Below the pieces are notes generated by a model. It made no database searches and was not told where the DNA came from. It was given only the letters and a program-made list of their open reading frames with translations. Shown piece after piece: positions 18,750-27,259 of a stretch of 64,000 bases of DNA (the first letter of the stretch is position 1; each line of letters opens with the position of its first letter). Location: NCBI GenBank assembly GCA_016745315.1, contig CP066886.1:1-64000 (forward strand), in the 5' to 3' direction. The stretch is from Arthrospira sp. PCC 9108 (GTDB taxonomy: Bacteria; Cyanobacteriota; Cyanobacteriia; Cyanobacteriales; Microcoleaceae). The translations under genes and the position numbers were made by a program.

Positions 18750-19628
18750 TCATATGCTCTGCAACCAGCGCACTAAATCCTCCATCCCCCGAAAATCTAA
18801 CAAAGCCTCCGCCAACTCATCCCTTCGACCCGAGTTGAGAGATATCACCTGTTGCCGTTGCATATCCGACAACTGACCACAGCGACGGGTTAACTGTCGC
18901 AACAGCATCTCCGTCTGTGCTTCTTCGCGACCTTCTTCGCGACCTTCTTCGCGACCTTCTTCGCGGCCTTCTTCGCGGCCCTTCTGCAACACATCCCGAT
19001 AAAACCGGGTATCCTCAAGCCTAACCTGGGTAATATCCAACATTTCCCGTATCTCCTCCAAGCTCAACTGTGGAAACTTACTCGCCATTATACTTTCTAC
19101 CAAATCCAACCGTCGCTGAAATACCTCCTCACTCGCCTCAACATTCAACAAATCACGAGCGCTTTGTGGGGTTTCCGACTCCGGCAATACCAACAACCGC
19201 AACAACGCCAAATTCGGACTCAAATCCGACCGACCAATCAAGTCTTCGAGATAAAGCCTTTCCACCAAATTATCCAATAGCAGGCGATAGGGAGTCTCCA
19301 CCCCAAACCCCTGGCTGCGACTCGGGAAAATCAATAGCCCCCGCCAAGGTCGGCTCACCTCATATTGTCCCAGATACATGAACACTTCCCGAAAAAAGCG
19401 ACCATAGAATCCCCTATCAGGCTGCATTTGGGCTTCCACGAACACCAAGGGCAAATCTGGGTTATCATCCCCCACAGGGGTAAATAAGCCATCAATACGC
19501 TGTTCCTGTTCTTTGACCACCGGAGCGCTATAATCAAATTGGCAGTCCATGGGAATGCCAGGAACTAACTCAGCAATCAGTTCCGGTTGCCATAGGAAAA
19601 TGCGATAAAATAGTTTGTCAGTTTTCAT
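18750..19628 (-). CDS. Rpn-type DUF2887-DUF4351 protein, array copy D
   Basis: 292 residues from ATG 19628, with five GREE repeats and the end LVRWLQSI. It shares an unusual set of variants with copy G: FPSRSQ, VFQRRLDLVESIMASKFP, RRCGQLSDM and NSGRRDEL. The two protein sequences look identical over the core, although they are 3 kb apart. This points to recent block duplication or gene conversion. Confidence 0.78.
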   Translation of the reverse strand: MKTDKLFYRIFLWQPELIAELVPGIPMDCQFDYSAPVVKEQEQRIDGLFTPVGDDNPDLPLVFVEAQMQPDRGFYGRFFREVFMYLGQYEVSRPWRGLLIFPSRSQGFGVETPYRLLLDNLVERLYLEDLIGRSDLSPNLALLRLLVLPESETPQSARDLLNVEASEEVFQRRLDLVESIMASKFPQLSLEEIREMLDITQVRLEDTRFYRDVLQKGREEGREEGREEGREEGREEAQTEMLLRQLTRRCGQLSDMQRQQVISLNSGRRDELAEALLDFRGMEDLVRWLQSI

Positions 19629-19767
19629 CTTTTGGGACGGGGCTGGTACTGAGTCCAATTTGATTAAGGTTTTGATTAAGGCTTTGATTAAGGCTTTGAT
19701 TAAGGCTTTGATTAAGGCGATCGCTTGATGAATATATTGAGAAAAATTCTCTAATAGATTCACACCA

Positions 19768-20610
19768 TCATATGCTCTGCAACCAGCGCACTAAATCCTC
19801 CATCCCCCGAAAATCTAACAAAGCCTCCGCCAACTCATCCTTTTGACCCGAGTTGAGAGATATCACCTGTTGCCGTTGCATATCCGACAACTCACCACAG
19901 CGACGGGTTAACTGTCGCAACAGCATCTCCGTCTGTGCTTCTTCGCGACCTTCTTCGCGACCCTTCTGCAACACATCCCGATAAAACCGGGTATCCTCAA
20001 GCCTAACCTGGGTAATATCCAACATTTCCCGTATCTCCTCCAAGCTCAACTGTGGAAACTTACTCGCCATTATACTTTCTACCAAATCCAACCGTCGCTG
20101 AAATACCTCCTCACTCGCCTCAACATTCAACAAATCACGAGCGCTTTGTGGGGTTTCCGACTCCGGCAATACCAACAACCGCAACAACGCCAAATTCGGA
20201 CTCAAATCCGACCGACCAATCAAGTCTTCGAGATAAAGCCTTTCCACCAAATTATCTAATAGCAGGCGATAGGGAGTCTCCACCCCAAACCCCTGGCTGC
20301 GACTGGAGAAAATCAATAGCCCCCGCCAAGGTCGGCTCACCTCATATTGTCCCAGATACATAAACACTTCCCGAAAAAAGCGGCCATAGAATCCCCTATC
20401 AGGCTGCATTTGCGCTTCCACGAACACCAAGGGCAAATCTGGGTTATCATCCCCCACAGGGGTAAATAAGCCATCAATACGCTGTTCCTGTTCTTTGACC
20501 ACCGGAGCGCTATAATCAAATTGGCAGTCCATGGGAATGCCAGGAACTAACTCAGCAATCAGTTCCGGTTGCCATAGGAAAATGCGATAAAATAGTTTGT
20601 CAGTTTTCAT
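19768..20610 (-). CDS. Rpn-type DUF2887-DUF4351 protein, array copy E
   Basis: 280 residues from ATG 20610, the shortest intact copy because it has only two GREE repeats. It combines the N-terminal FSSRSQ variant with FQRRLDLVESIMASKFP (as in D and G) and RRCGELSDM/NSGQKDEL (as in A and B), so it is a mosaic. The end is LVRWLQSI. The upstream in-frame extension carries only two LIK units. Confidence 0.77.
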   Translation of the reverse strand: MKTDKLFYRIFLWQPELIAELVPGIPMDCQFDYSAPVVKEQEQRIDGLFTPVGDDNPDLPLVFVEAQMQPDRGFYGRFFREVFMYLGQYEVSRPWRGLLIFSSRSQGFGVETPYRLLLDNLVERLYLEDLIGRSDLSPNLALLRLLVLPESETPQSARDLLNVEASEEVFQRRLDLVESIMASKFPQLSLEEIREMLDITQVRLEDTRFYRDVLQKGREEGREEAQTEMLLRQLTRRCGELSDMQRQQVISLNSGQKDELAEALLDFRGMEDLVRWLQSI

Positions 20611-20725
20611 CTTTTGGGACGGGGCTGGTACTGAGTCCAATTTGATTAAGGTTTTGATTAAGGCGATCGCTTGATGAATATATTTAGAAAAATTCTCTAA
20701 TAGATTCACACCATCATATGTGTTG

Positions 20726-21576
20726 CTACCTCTGCAACCAGTGCTGAAAATCCTCCATCCCCCGAAAATCTAACAAAGCCTCCGCCAACTCATCCTTTTG
20801 ACCCGAGTTGAGAGATATCACCTGTTGCCGTTGCATATCCGACAACTCACCACAGCGACGGGTTAACTGTCGTAACAGCATCTCCGTCTGTGCTTCTTCG
20901 CGACCTTCTTCGCGGCCTTCTTCGCGGCCTTCTGCAACACATCCCGATAAAACCGGGTATCCTCAAGCCTAACCTGGGTAATATCCAACATTTCCCGTAT
21001 TTCCTCCAAACTCAACTCTGGAAACTTACTCACCAGTATACTTTCTACCAAATCCAACCGTCGCCGAAATACCTCCTCACTCGCCTCAACATTCAACAAA
21101 TCACGAGCGCTTTGTGGGGTTTCCGACTCCGGCAATACCAACAACCGCAACAACGCCAAATTCGGACTCAAATCCGACCGACCAATCAAGTCTTCGAGAT
21201 AAAGCCTTTCCACCAAATTATCTAATAGCAGGCGATAGGGAGTCTCCACCCCAAACCCCTGGCTGCGACTGGAGAAAATCAATAGCCCCCGCCAAGGTCG
21301 GCTCACCTCATATTGTCCCAGATACATAAACACTTCCCGAAAAAAGCGGCCATAGAATCCCCTATCAGGCTGCATTTGCGCTTCCACGAACACCAAGGGC
21401 AAATCTGGGTTATCATCCCCCACAGGGGTAAATAAGCCATCAATACGCTGTTCCTGTTCTTTGACCACCGGAGCGCTATAATCAAATTGGCAGTCCGTGG
21501 GAATGCCAGGAACTAACTCAGCAATCAGTTCCGGTTGCCATAGGAAAATGCGATAAAATAGTTTGTCAGTTTTCAT
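20726..21576 (-). pseudogene. Rpn-type DUF2887-DUF4351 gene, array copy F, frameshifted
   Basis: The nuclease domain is intact from ATG 21576. At 20930-20934 the junction after the GREE repeats reads GCGGCCTTCTGC where all other copies have GCGGCCCTTCTGC. This one-base loss changes GREE into an alanine/lysine tail (KAAKKAAKKVAKK) and stops at 20863. The DUF4351 domain is still encoded out of frame and would end with DFQHWLQR at 20726. The product would be the nuclease domain with a basic tail and no DUF4351. Confidence 0.75.
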
Positions 21577-21703
21577 CTTTTGGGACGGGGCTGGTACTGA
21601 GTCCAATTTGATTAAGGTTTTGATTAAGGCTTTGATTAAGGCTTTGATTAAGGCGATCGCTTGATGAATATATTGAGAAAAATTCTCTAATAGATTCACA
21701 CCA

Positions 21704-22582
21704 TCATATGCTCTGCAACCAGCGCACTAAATCCTCCATCCCCCGAAAATCTAACAAAGCCTCCGCCAACTCATCCCTTCGACCCGAGTTGAGAGATATC
21801 ACCTGTTGCCGTTGCATATCCGACAACTGACCACAGCGACGGGTTAACTGTCGCAACAGCATCTCCGTCTGTGCTTCTTCGCGACCTTCTTCGCGACCTT
21901 CTTCGCGACCTTCTTCGCGGCCTTCTTCGCGGCCCTTCTGCAACACATCCCGATAAAACCGGGTATCCTCAAGCCTAACCTGGGTAATATCCAACATTTC
22001 CCGTATCTCCTCCAAGCTCAACTGTGGAAACTTACTCGCCATTATACTTTCTACCAAATCCAACCGTCGCTGAAATACCTCCTCACTCGCCTCAACATTC
22101 AACAAATCACGAGCGCTTTGTGGGGTTTCCGACTCCGGCAATACCAACAACCGCAACAACGCCAAATTCGGACTCAAATCCGACCGACCAATCAAGTCTT
22201 CGAGATAAAGCCTTTCCACCAAATTATCCAATAGCAGGCGATAGGGAGTCTCCACCCCAAACCCCTGGCTGCGACTCGGGAAAATCAATAGCCCCCGCCA
22301 AGGTCGGCTCACCTCATATTGTCCCAGATACATGAACACTTCCCGAAAAAAGCGACCATAGAATCCCCTATCAGGCTGCATTTGGGCTTCCACGAACACC
22401 AAGGGCAAATCTGGGTTATCATCCCCCACAGGGGTAAATAAGCCATCAATACGCTGTTCCTGTTCTTTGACCACCGGAGCGCTATAATCAAATTGGCAGT
22501 CCATGGGAATGCCAGGAACTAACTCAGCAATCAGTTCCGGTTGCCATAGGAAAATGCGATAAAATAGTTTGTCAGTTTTCAT
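21704..22582 (-). CDS. Rpn-type DUF2887-DUF4351 protein, array copy G
   Basis: 292 residues from ATG 22582; five GREE repeats; end LVRWLQSI. The core matches copy D. The open frame extends upstream through four LIK units and then through the whole second 129-bp array to 23227, giving an apparent 507-codon ORF beginning with MKKPGFLKKPGF. That extension is repeat sequence and is unlikely to be a protein domain. Confidence 0.77.
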   Translation of the reverse strand: MKTDKLFYRIFLWQPELIAELVPGIPMDCQFDYSAPVVKEQEQRIDGLFTPVGDDNPDLPLVFVEAQMQPDRGFYGRFFREVFMYLGQYEVSRPWRGLLIFPSRSQGFGVETPYRLLLDNLVERLYLEDLIGRSDLSPNLALLRLLVLPESETPQSARDLLNVEASEEVFQRRLDLVESIMASKFPQLSLEEIREMLDITQVRLEDTRFYRDVLQKGREEGREEGREEGREEGREEAQTEMLLRQLTRRCGQLSDMQRQQVISLNSGRRDELAEALLDFRGMEDLVRWLQSI

Positions 22583-22663
22583 CTTTTGGGACGGGGCTGG
22601 TACTGAGTCCAATTTGATTAAGGTTTTGATTAAGGCTTTGATTAAGGCTTTGATTAAGGCGAT

Positions 22664-23179
22664 CGCTTGTTTCCAGAAACGGGGTTTTTCAAAAAACGGG
22701 GCGGGTTTATATCGCTGCTGGTGAAGAAGAATATAGGCTGTTGAACCCGCCCCTACAGGAATATGTGACCCCTGGGTGGTTGGGAAGGCGATCGCTTGTT
22801 TCCAGAAACGGGGTTTTTCAAAAAACGGGGCGGGTTTATATCGCTGCTGGTGAAGAAGAATATAGGCTGTTGAACCCGCCCCTACAGGAATATGTGACCC
22901 CTGGGTGGTTGGGAAGGCGATCGCTTGTTTCCAGAAACGGGGTTTTTCAAAAAACGGGGCGGGTTTATATCGCTGCTGGTGAAGAAGAATATAGGCTGTT
23001 GAACCCGCCCCTACAGGAATATGTGACCCCTGGGTGGTTGGGAAGGCGATCGCTTGTTTCCAGAAACGGGGTTTTTCAAAAAACGGGGCGGGTTTATATC
23101 GCTGCTGGTGAAGAAGAATATAGGCTGTTGAACCCGCCCCTACAGGAATATGTGACCCCTGGGTGGTTGGGAAGGCGAT
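22664..23179. repeat. 129-bp tandem repeat array 2 (four units)
   Basis: Units start at 22664, 22793, 22922 and 23051, each 129 bp, and are practically the same sequence as array 1 at 16071-16587, including the GGGGCGGGTT/AACCCGCCCC inverted repeat. It lies between gene copies G and H, in the position that array 1 has between A and B. Confidence 0.9.
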
Positions 23180-23190
23180 CGCTTGTTTCC

Positions 23191-23223
23191 AGAAACCCGG
23201 TTTTTTCAAAAAACCGGGTTTCT
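23191..23223. repeat. Perfect 16-bp palindrome (hairpin)
   Basis: AGAAACCCGGTTTTTT and its exact inverse complement AAAAAACCGGGTTTCT are separated by one base (C23207). The RNA would form a very stable hairpin with U/A-rich upper half. It lies just upstream of copy G's repeat array and just downstream of the end of copy H, so it could end transcripts on either strand. Degenerate relatives (ACCGGGTTTCTTC) occur near 16626, 17676 and 24284. Confidence 0.7.
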
Positions 23224-23253
23224 TCAATTCTGAGTTGGTTTGGGATAAGTTTG

Positions 23254-24150
23254 TCAGTTTTCATCTGTCTGCAACCAGTGCACTAAATCCTCCATCCCCC
23301 GAAAATCTAACAAAGCCTCCGCCAACTCATCCCTTCGACCCGAGTTGAGAGATATCACCTGTTGCCGTTGCATATCCGACAACTCACCACAGCGACGGGT
23401 TAACAGTCGCAACAGCATCTGGGTCTGTGCTTCTTCGCGACCTTCTTCGCGACCTTCTTCGCGACCTTCTTCGCGACCTTCTTCGCGGCCTTCTTCGCGG
23501 CCCTTCTGCAACACATCCCGATAAAACCGGGTATCCTCAAGCCTAACCTGGGTAATATCCAACATTTCCCGTATCTCCTCCAAGCTCAACTGTGGAAACT
23601 TACTCACCAGTATACTTTCTACCAAATCCAACCGTCGCCGAAATACCTCCTCACTCGCCTCAACATTCAACAAATCACGAGCGCTTTGTGGGGTTTCCGA
23701 CTCCGGCAATACCAACAACCGCAACAACGCCAAATTCGGACTCAAATCCGACCGACCAATCAAGTCTTCGAGATAAAGCCTTTCCACCAAATTATCTAAT
23801 AGCAGGCGATAGGGAGTCTCCACCCCAAACCCCTGGCTGCGACTCGGGAAAATCAATAGCCCCCGCCAAGGTCGGCTCACCTCATATTGTCCCAGATACA
23901 TAAACACTTCCCGAAAAAAGCGGCCATAGAATCCCCTATCAGGCTGCATTTGCGCTTCCACGAACACCAAGGGCAAATCTGGGTTATCATCCCCCACAGG
24001 GGTAAATAAGCCATCAATACGCTGTTCCTGTTCTTTGACCACCGGAGCGCTATAATCAAATTGGCAGTCCATGGGAATGCCAGGAACTAACTCAGCAATC
24101 AGTTCCGGTTGCCATAGGAAAATGCGATAAAATAGTTTGTCAGTTTTCAT
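23254..24150 (-). CDS. Rpn-type DUF2887-DUF4351 protein, array copy H
   Basis: 298 residues from ATG 24150, with six GREE repeats. The junction before DUF4351 reads AQTQMLLRLLTRRC instead of AQTEMLLRQLTRRC, a change shared only with copy I. The end is LVHWLQTDEN. The upstream in-frame extension is MKKPGFFDKD plus five LIK units. Confidence 0.78.
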   Translation of the reverse strand: MKTDKLFYRIFLWQPELIAELVPGIPMDCQFDYSAPVVKEQEQRIDGLFTPVGDDNPDLPLVFVEAQMQPDRGFYGRFFREVFMYLGQYEVSRPWRGLLIFPSRSQGFGVETPYRLLLDNLVERLYLEDLIGRSDLSPNLALLRLLVLPESETPQSARDLLNVEASEEVFRRRLDLVESILVSKFPQLSLEEIREMLDITQVRLEDTRFYRDVLQKGREEGREEGREEGREEGREEGREEAQTQMLLRLLTRRCGELSDMQRQQVISLNSGRRDELAEALLDFRGMEDLVHWLQTDEN

Positions 24151-24323
24151 CTTTTGGGACGGGGCTGGTACTGAGTCCAATTTGATTAAGGTTTTGATTA
24201 AGGCTTTGATTAAGGCTTTGATTAAGGCTTTGATTAAGGCGATCGCTTGTTTCCAGAAACGGGGTTTGTCTTTGTCAAAAAAACCGGGTTTCTTCAATTC
24301 TGAGTTGGTTTGGGATAAGTTTG

Positions 24324-25232
24324 TCAGTTTTCATCTGTCTGCAACCAGTGCACTAAATCCTCCATCCCCCGAAAATCTAACAAAGCCTCCGCCAACTCAT
24401 CCCTTCGACCCGAGTTGAGAGATATCACCTGTTGCCGTTGCATATCCGACAACTCACCACAGCGACGGGTTAACAGTCGCAACAGCATCTGGGTCTGTGC
24501 TTCTTCGCGACCTTCTTCGCGACCTTCTTCGCGACCTTCTTCGCGACCTTCTTCGCGACCTTCTTCGCGACCTTCTTCGCGGCCCTTCTGCAACACATCC
24601 CGATAAAACCGGGTATCCTCAAGCCTAACCTGGGTAATATCCAACATTTCCCGTATCTCCTCCAAGCTCAACTGTGGAAACTTACTCACCAGTATACTTT
24701 CTACCAAATCCAACCGTCGCCGAAATACCTCCTCACTCGCCTCAACATTCAACAAATCACGAGCGCTTTGTGGGGTTTCCGACTCCGGCAATACCAACAA
24801 CCGCAACAACGCCAAATTCGGACTCAAATCCGACCGACCAATCAAGTCTTCGAGATAAAGCCTTTCCACCAAATTATCTAATAGCAGGCGATAGGGAGTC
24901 TCCACCCCAAACCCCTGGCTGCGACTGGAGAAAATCAATAGCCCCCGCCAAGGTCGGCTCACCTCATATTGTCCCAGATACATAAACACTTCCCGAAAAA
25001 AGCGGCCATAGAATCCCCTATCAGGCTGCATTTGCGCTTCCACGAACACCAAGGGCAAATCTGGGTTATCATCCCCCACAGGGGTAAATAAGCCATCAAT
25101 ACGCTGTTCCTGTTCTTTGACCACCGGAGCGCTATAATCAAATTGGCAGTCCATGGGAATGCCCGGCACTAACTCAGCAATCAGTTCCGGCTGCCATAGG
25201 AAAATGCGATAAAATAGTTTGTCAGTTTTCAT
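24324..25232 (-). CDS. Rpn-type DUF2887-DUF4351 protein, array copy I (promoter-proximal)
   Basis: 302 residues from ATG 25232. It has seven GREE repeats, the most in the array, then AQTQMLLRLL and DUF4351 ending LVHWLQTDEN. It lacks the LIKA repeats and MKKPGF/MNLLENF leader found before the other copies; instead the leader reads IRYDTIFSAVIKFDSAPTPSQ. This suggests it is the ancestral 5' end of the array, with a promoter somewhere in 25233-25338, a region shared divergently with the plus-strand gene at 25339. Confidence 0.78.
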   Translation of the reverse strand: MKTDKLFYRIFLWQPELIAELVPGIPMDCQFDYSAPVVKEQEQRIDGLFTPVGDDNPDLPLVFVEAQMQPDRGFYGRFFREVFMYLGQYEVSRPWRGLLIFSSRSQGFGVETPYRLLLDNLVERLYLEDLIGRSDLSPNLALLRLLVLPESETPQSARDLLNVEASEEVFRRRLDLVESILVSKFPQLSLEEIREMLDITQVRLEDTRFYRDVLQKGREEGREEGREEGREEGREEGREEGREEAQTQMLLRLLTRRCGELSDMQRQQVISLNSGRRDELAEALLDFRGMEDLVHWLQTDEN

Positions 25233-25338
25233 CTTTTGGGACGGGGTTGGTGCTGAGTCAAACTTGATTACGGCTGAAAAGATTGTATCATATCGGATCA
25301 GCCCATACCACATCAAGAAACCTTGTCATCATTTATCA

Positions 25339-25971
25339 ATGCCCGAAATTGAATCTTTCACCACCCCCGTCGTTTTACTCATCTTTAGGCGACCAGATAC
25401 CACCCAAAAAGTGTTTGATGTAATTCGCCAAGTCAAGCCTCAGCAGTTACTGGTGATTGCTGATGGTCCCGAACCCGGCAATGATTTAGAAGCCCAAAAA
25501 TGCGCCCAAACTCGCGCCATTATTGATAGGGTTGATTGGGATTGTCAAGTTTTAACCAACTACTCGGATTTTAACTTAGGTTGTAAACAGCGAGTCGCCA
25601 GTGGACTAAATTGGGTGTTTGGTTTAGTGGAAGAAGCGATTATCTTAGAAGATGACTGTATCCCCGACATCAGTTTTTTTCAATTTTGCCAACAGTTATT
25701 AATCCGCTATCGTGATGATCACCAAATTTTCCAAATTACCGGAGAAAATACCCACGGCTATCAATCGGCAAATTCCAGCTATTATTTTTCCCAGTATAGC
25801 TTTTATTGGGGATGGGCGACATGGCGGCGAGCTTGGCGGTTATTTGAACCGGATTTAAAGTCTTGGCTAACGGAGTGCGATCGCCATTGGTTAAGGGATT
25901 TATTGGGAAGTCAAGAACGCGCCGAATATTGGGCAGAAATCTTTGATTTAACCTACAATGGTTTTAACTAA
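25339..25971 (+). pseudogene. GNT-I-like glycosyltransferase, 5' part of an interrupted gene
   Basis: The frame starts at ATG 25339 (MPEIESFTTPVVLLIFRRPD). It contains LLVIADGPEPGND, a glycosyltransferase-like nucleotide-binding start, EEAIILEDDCIPDISFFQF, the E-D-D metal-binding motif, and YFSQYSFYWGWATWRRAW, a hallmark of hemolysin/GNT-I-type transferases. A TAA at 25969-25971 interrupts it; the same frame goes on WGWAWTFTCLINKGLSIIPN, which is the normal continuation of this family. A nonsense substitution is the simplest explanation. Without the second part the fold would be incomplete. Confidence 0.72.
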
Positions 25972-25998
25972 TGGGGATGGGCTTGGACGTTTACTTGT

Positions 25999-27207
25999 TT
26001 GATAAATAAAGGTTTATCTATCATTCCCAATCATAACTTAATTTCTAATGTTGGTTTTGGCGCAGATGCAGCCCATACTACCTGGGAAGTTGATGAAATC
26101 GCTAATTTACCCACTCAATCAATCAGCTTTCCCCTCAAACACCCCACCGCCGTTACCATCAATATGGAAGCCGAAACCGTGATTGATAAAATGCGGTTTA
26201 CTGGTCGCAAATATATCAGAACCATGCGCCAAACAGCCATGGATTTAAGCCAGCAAGGACAGCATAAAACAGCTTTAGATATTTGGGAAAAATGTATTAA
26301 GTTGCGACCGGATTTAAGCGAGTTGTACTATCAAAAAGCCTGCTGCTTAGAGAAAATGGGTAATTCTCAACAGGCGATACAATGCCTGCATCAGTTATTA
26401 AAATCCCATCCCGAACACCCACCGGCTAAATCATTCTTAAATACCCTCATCAAAAAATATCATAATTCTTCCCCATTACCCCATCAAAATCAACAGCAGC
26501 GTTTTTTGGTTTACACCATGGGAAAAGTGGGTTCAACTTCCATTTCCACATCTTTAAAAAACCATAGTTCACAGGTCTATGATATTCATTTATTAGAGGA
26601 AACATATCTACAAAAAAATTCCCAAAAAGAGCATTGTGTAGATGGCGATTTTGTGTTAAAAGACTGGTTAGGAGAACCATTAAAAATTATTTCACTGGTC
26701 AGAAATCCCATTGCTGTCAATATTAGTAGCTTTTTTCAAAACCTCGATACATATTACCCCCATTTAAGCCCAGAACAAATCCTACAGTTGAGTATTGAAG
26801 AACTGATTAATAAATTTTGGACATTAGACCTCAACTATCCCCTAATTTGGTTTGATAGAGAGTTCAATAAATGCTTAAATTTTGATATTTACAGCCAGCC
26901 TTTTTCATTATTAGGATGGCAAACCTACTTACATGAATCTTACCATATTTTGATTATGCAAGCGGAACTAATGGATAGCCAAAAACAGGAGGTTATCCGA
27001 ATGTTTACAGGTATCAGCAACTTTCACCTAGAAAACCAAAATCTTAGTTCCCAGAAGTGGTATAGTCACCTATTTAAAGAGTTTAAGGAAAAACTGGTGC
27101 TTCCGGGAGACTATTTAGATAAAATGTTAAATTCTCAGTTTACAAAGCACTTTTATAGTCCATCTCAAATTGAGAGATTTTATAGAAGTTTTAACGACTC
27201 CAACTAA
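25999..27207 (+). CDS. Rest of GNT-I domain, TPR and NKWYS-type sulfotransferase-like domain
   Basis: In the same frame as the preceding gene; the first in-frame start after the stop is TTG 25999, without a ribosome-binding site. Residues 1-45 finish the GNT-I domain (LISNVGFGADAAHTTW). Residues 75-140 contain TPR-like repeats (LYYQKACCLEKMGNSQQAIQ). Residues 170-400 start FLVYTMGKVGSTSISTSL and have ISLVRNPIAVNISSFF, resembling the NKWYS 'putative capsular polysaccharide synthesis' family with a sulfotransferase fold. A single GT-TPR-sulfotransferase protein of about 620 residues is the likely original product. Confidence 0.7.
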   Translation: MINKGLSIIPNHNLISNVGFGADAAHTTWEVDEIANLPTQSISFPLKHPTAVTINMEAETVIDKMRFTGRKYIRTMRQTAMDLSQQGQHKTALDIWEKCIKLRPDLSELYYQKACCLEKMGNSQQAIQCLHQLLKSHPEHPPAKSFLNTLIKKYHNSSPLPHQNQQQRFLVYTMGKVGSTSISTSLKNHSSQVYDIHLLEETYLQKNSQKEHCVDGDFVLKDWLGEPLKIISLVRNPIAVNISSFFQNLDTYYPHLSPEQILQLSIEELINKFWTLDLNYPLIWFDREFNKCLNFDIYSQPFSLLGWQTYLHESYHILIMQAELMDSQKQEVIRMFTGISNFHLENQNLSSQKWYSHLFKEFKEKLVLPGDYLDKMLNSQFTKHFYSPSQIERFYRSFNDSN

Positions 27208-27259
27208 CCCCAACCCCATATAGTTCCGGTATGGCTTCAATAATTGGATTGTGAATCAC

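Noticed and set aside
16668..25232. Rpn array as an insertion sequence cluster
   Set aside because: No terminal inverted repeats or target duplications were seen around the units; copies are in one direction with shared intergenic repeats, which fits tandem amplification.
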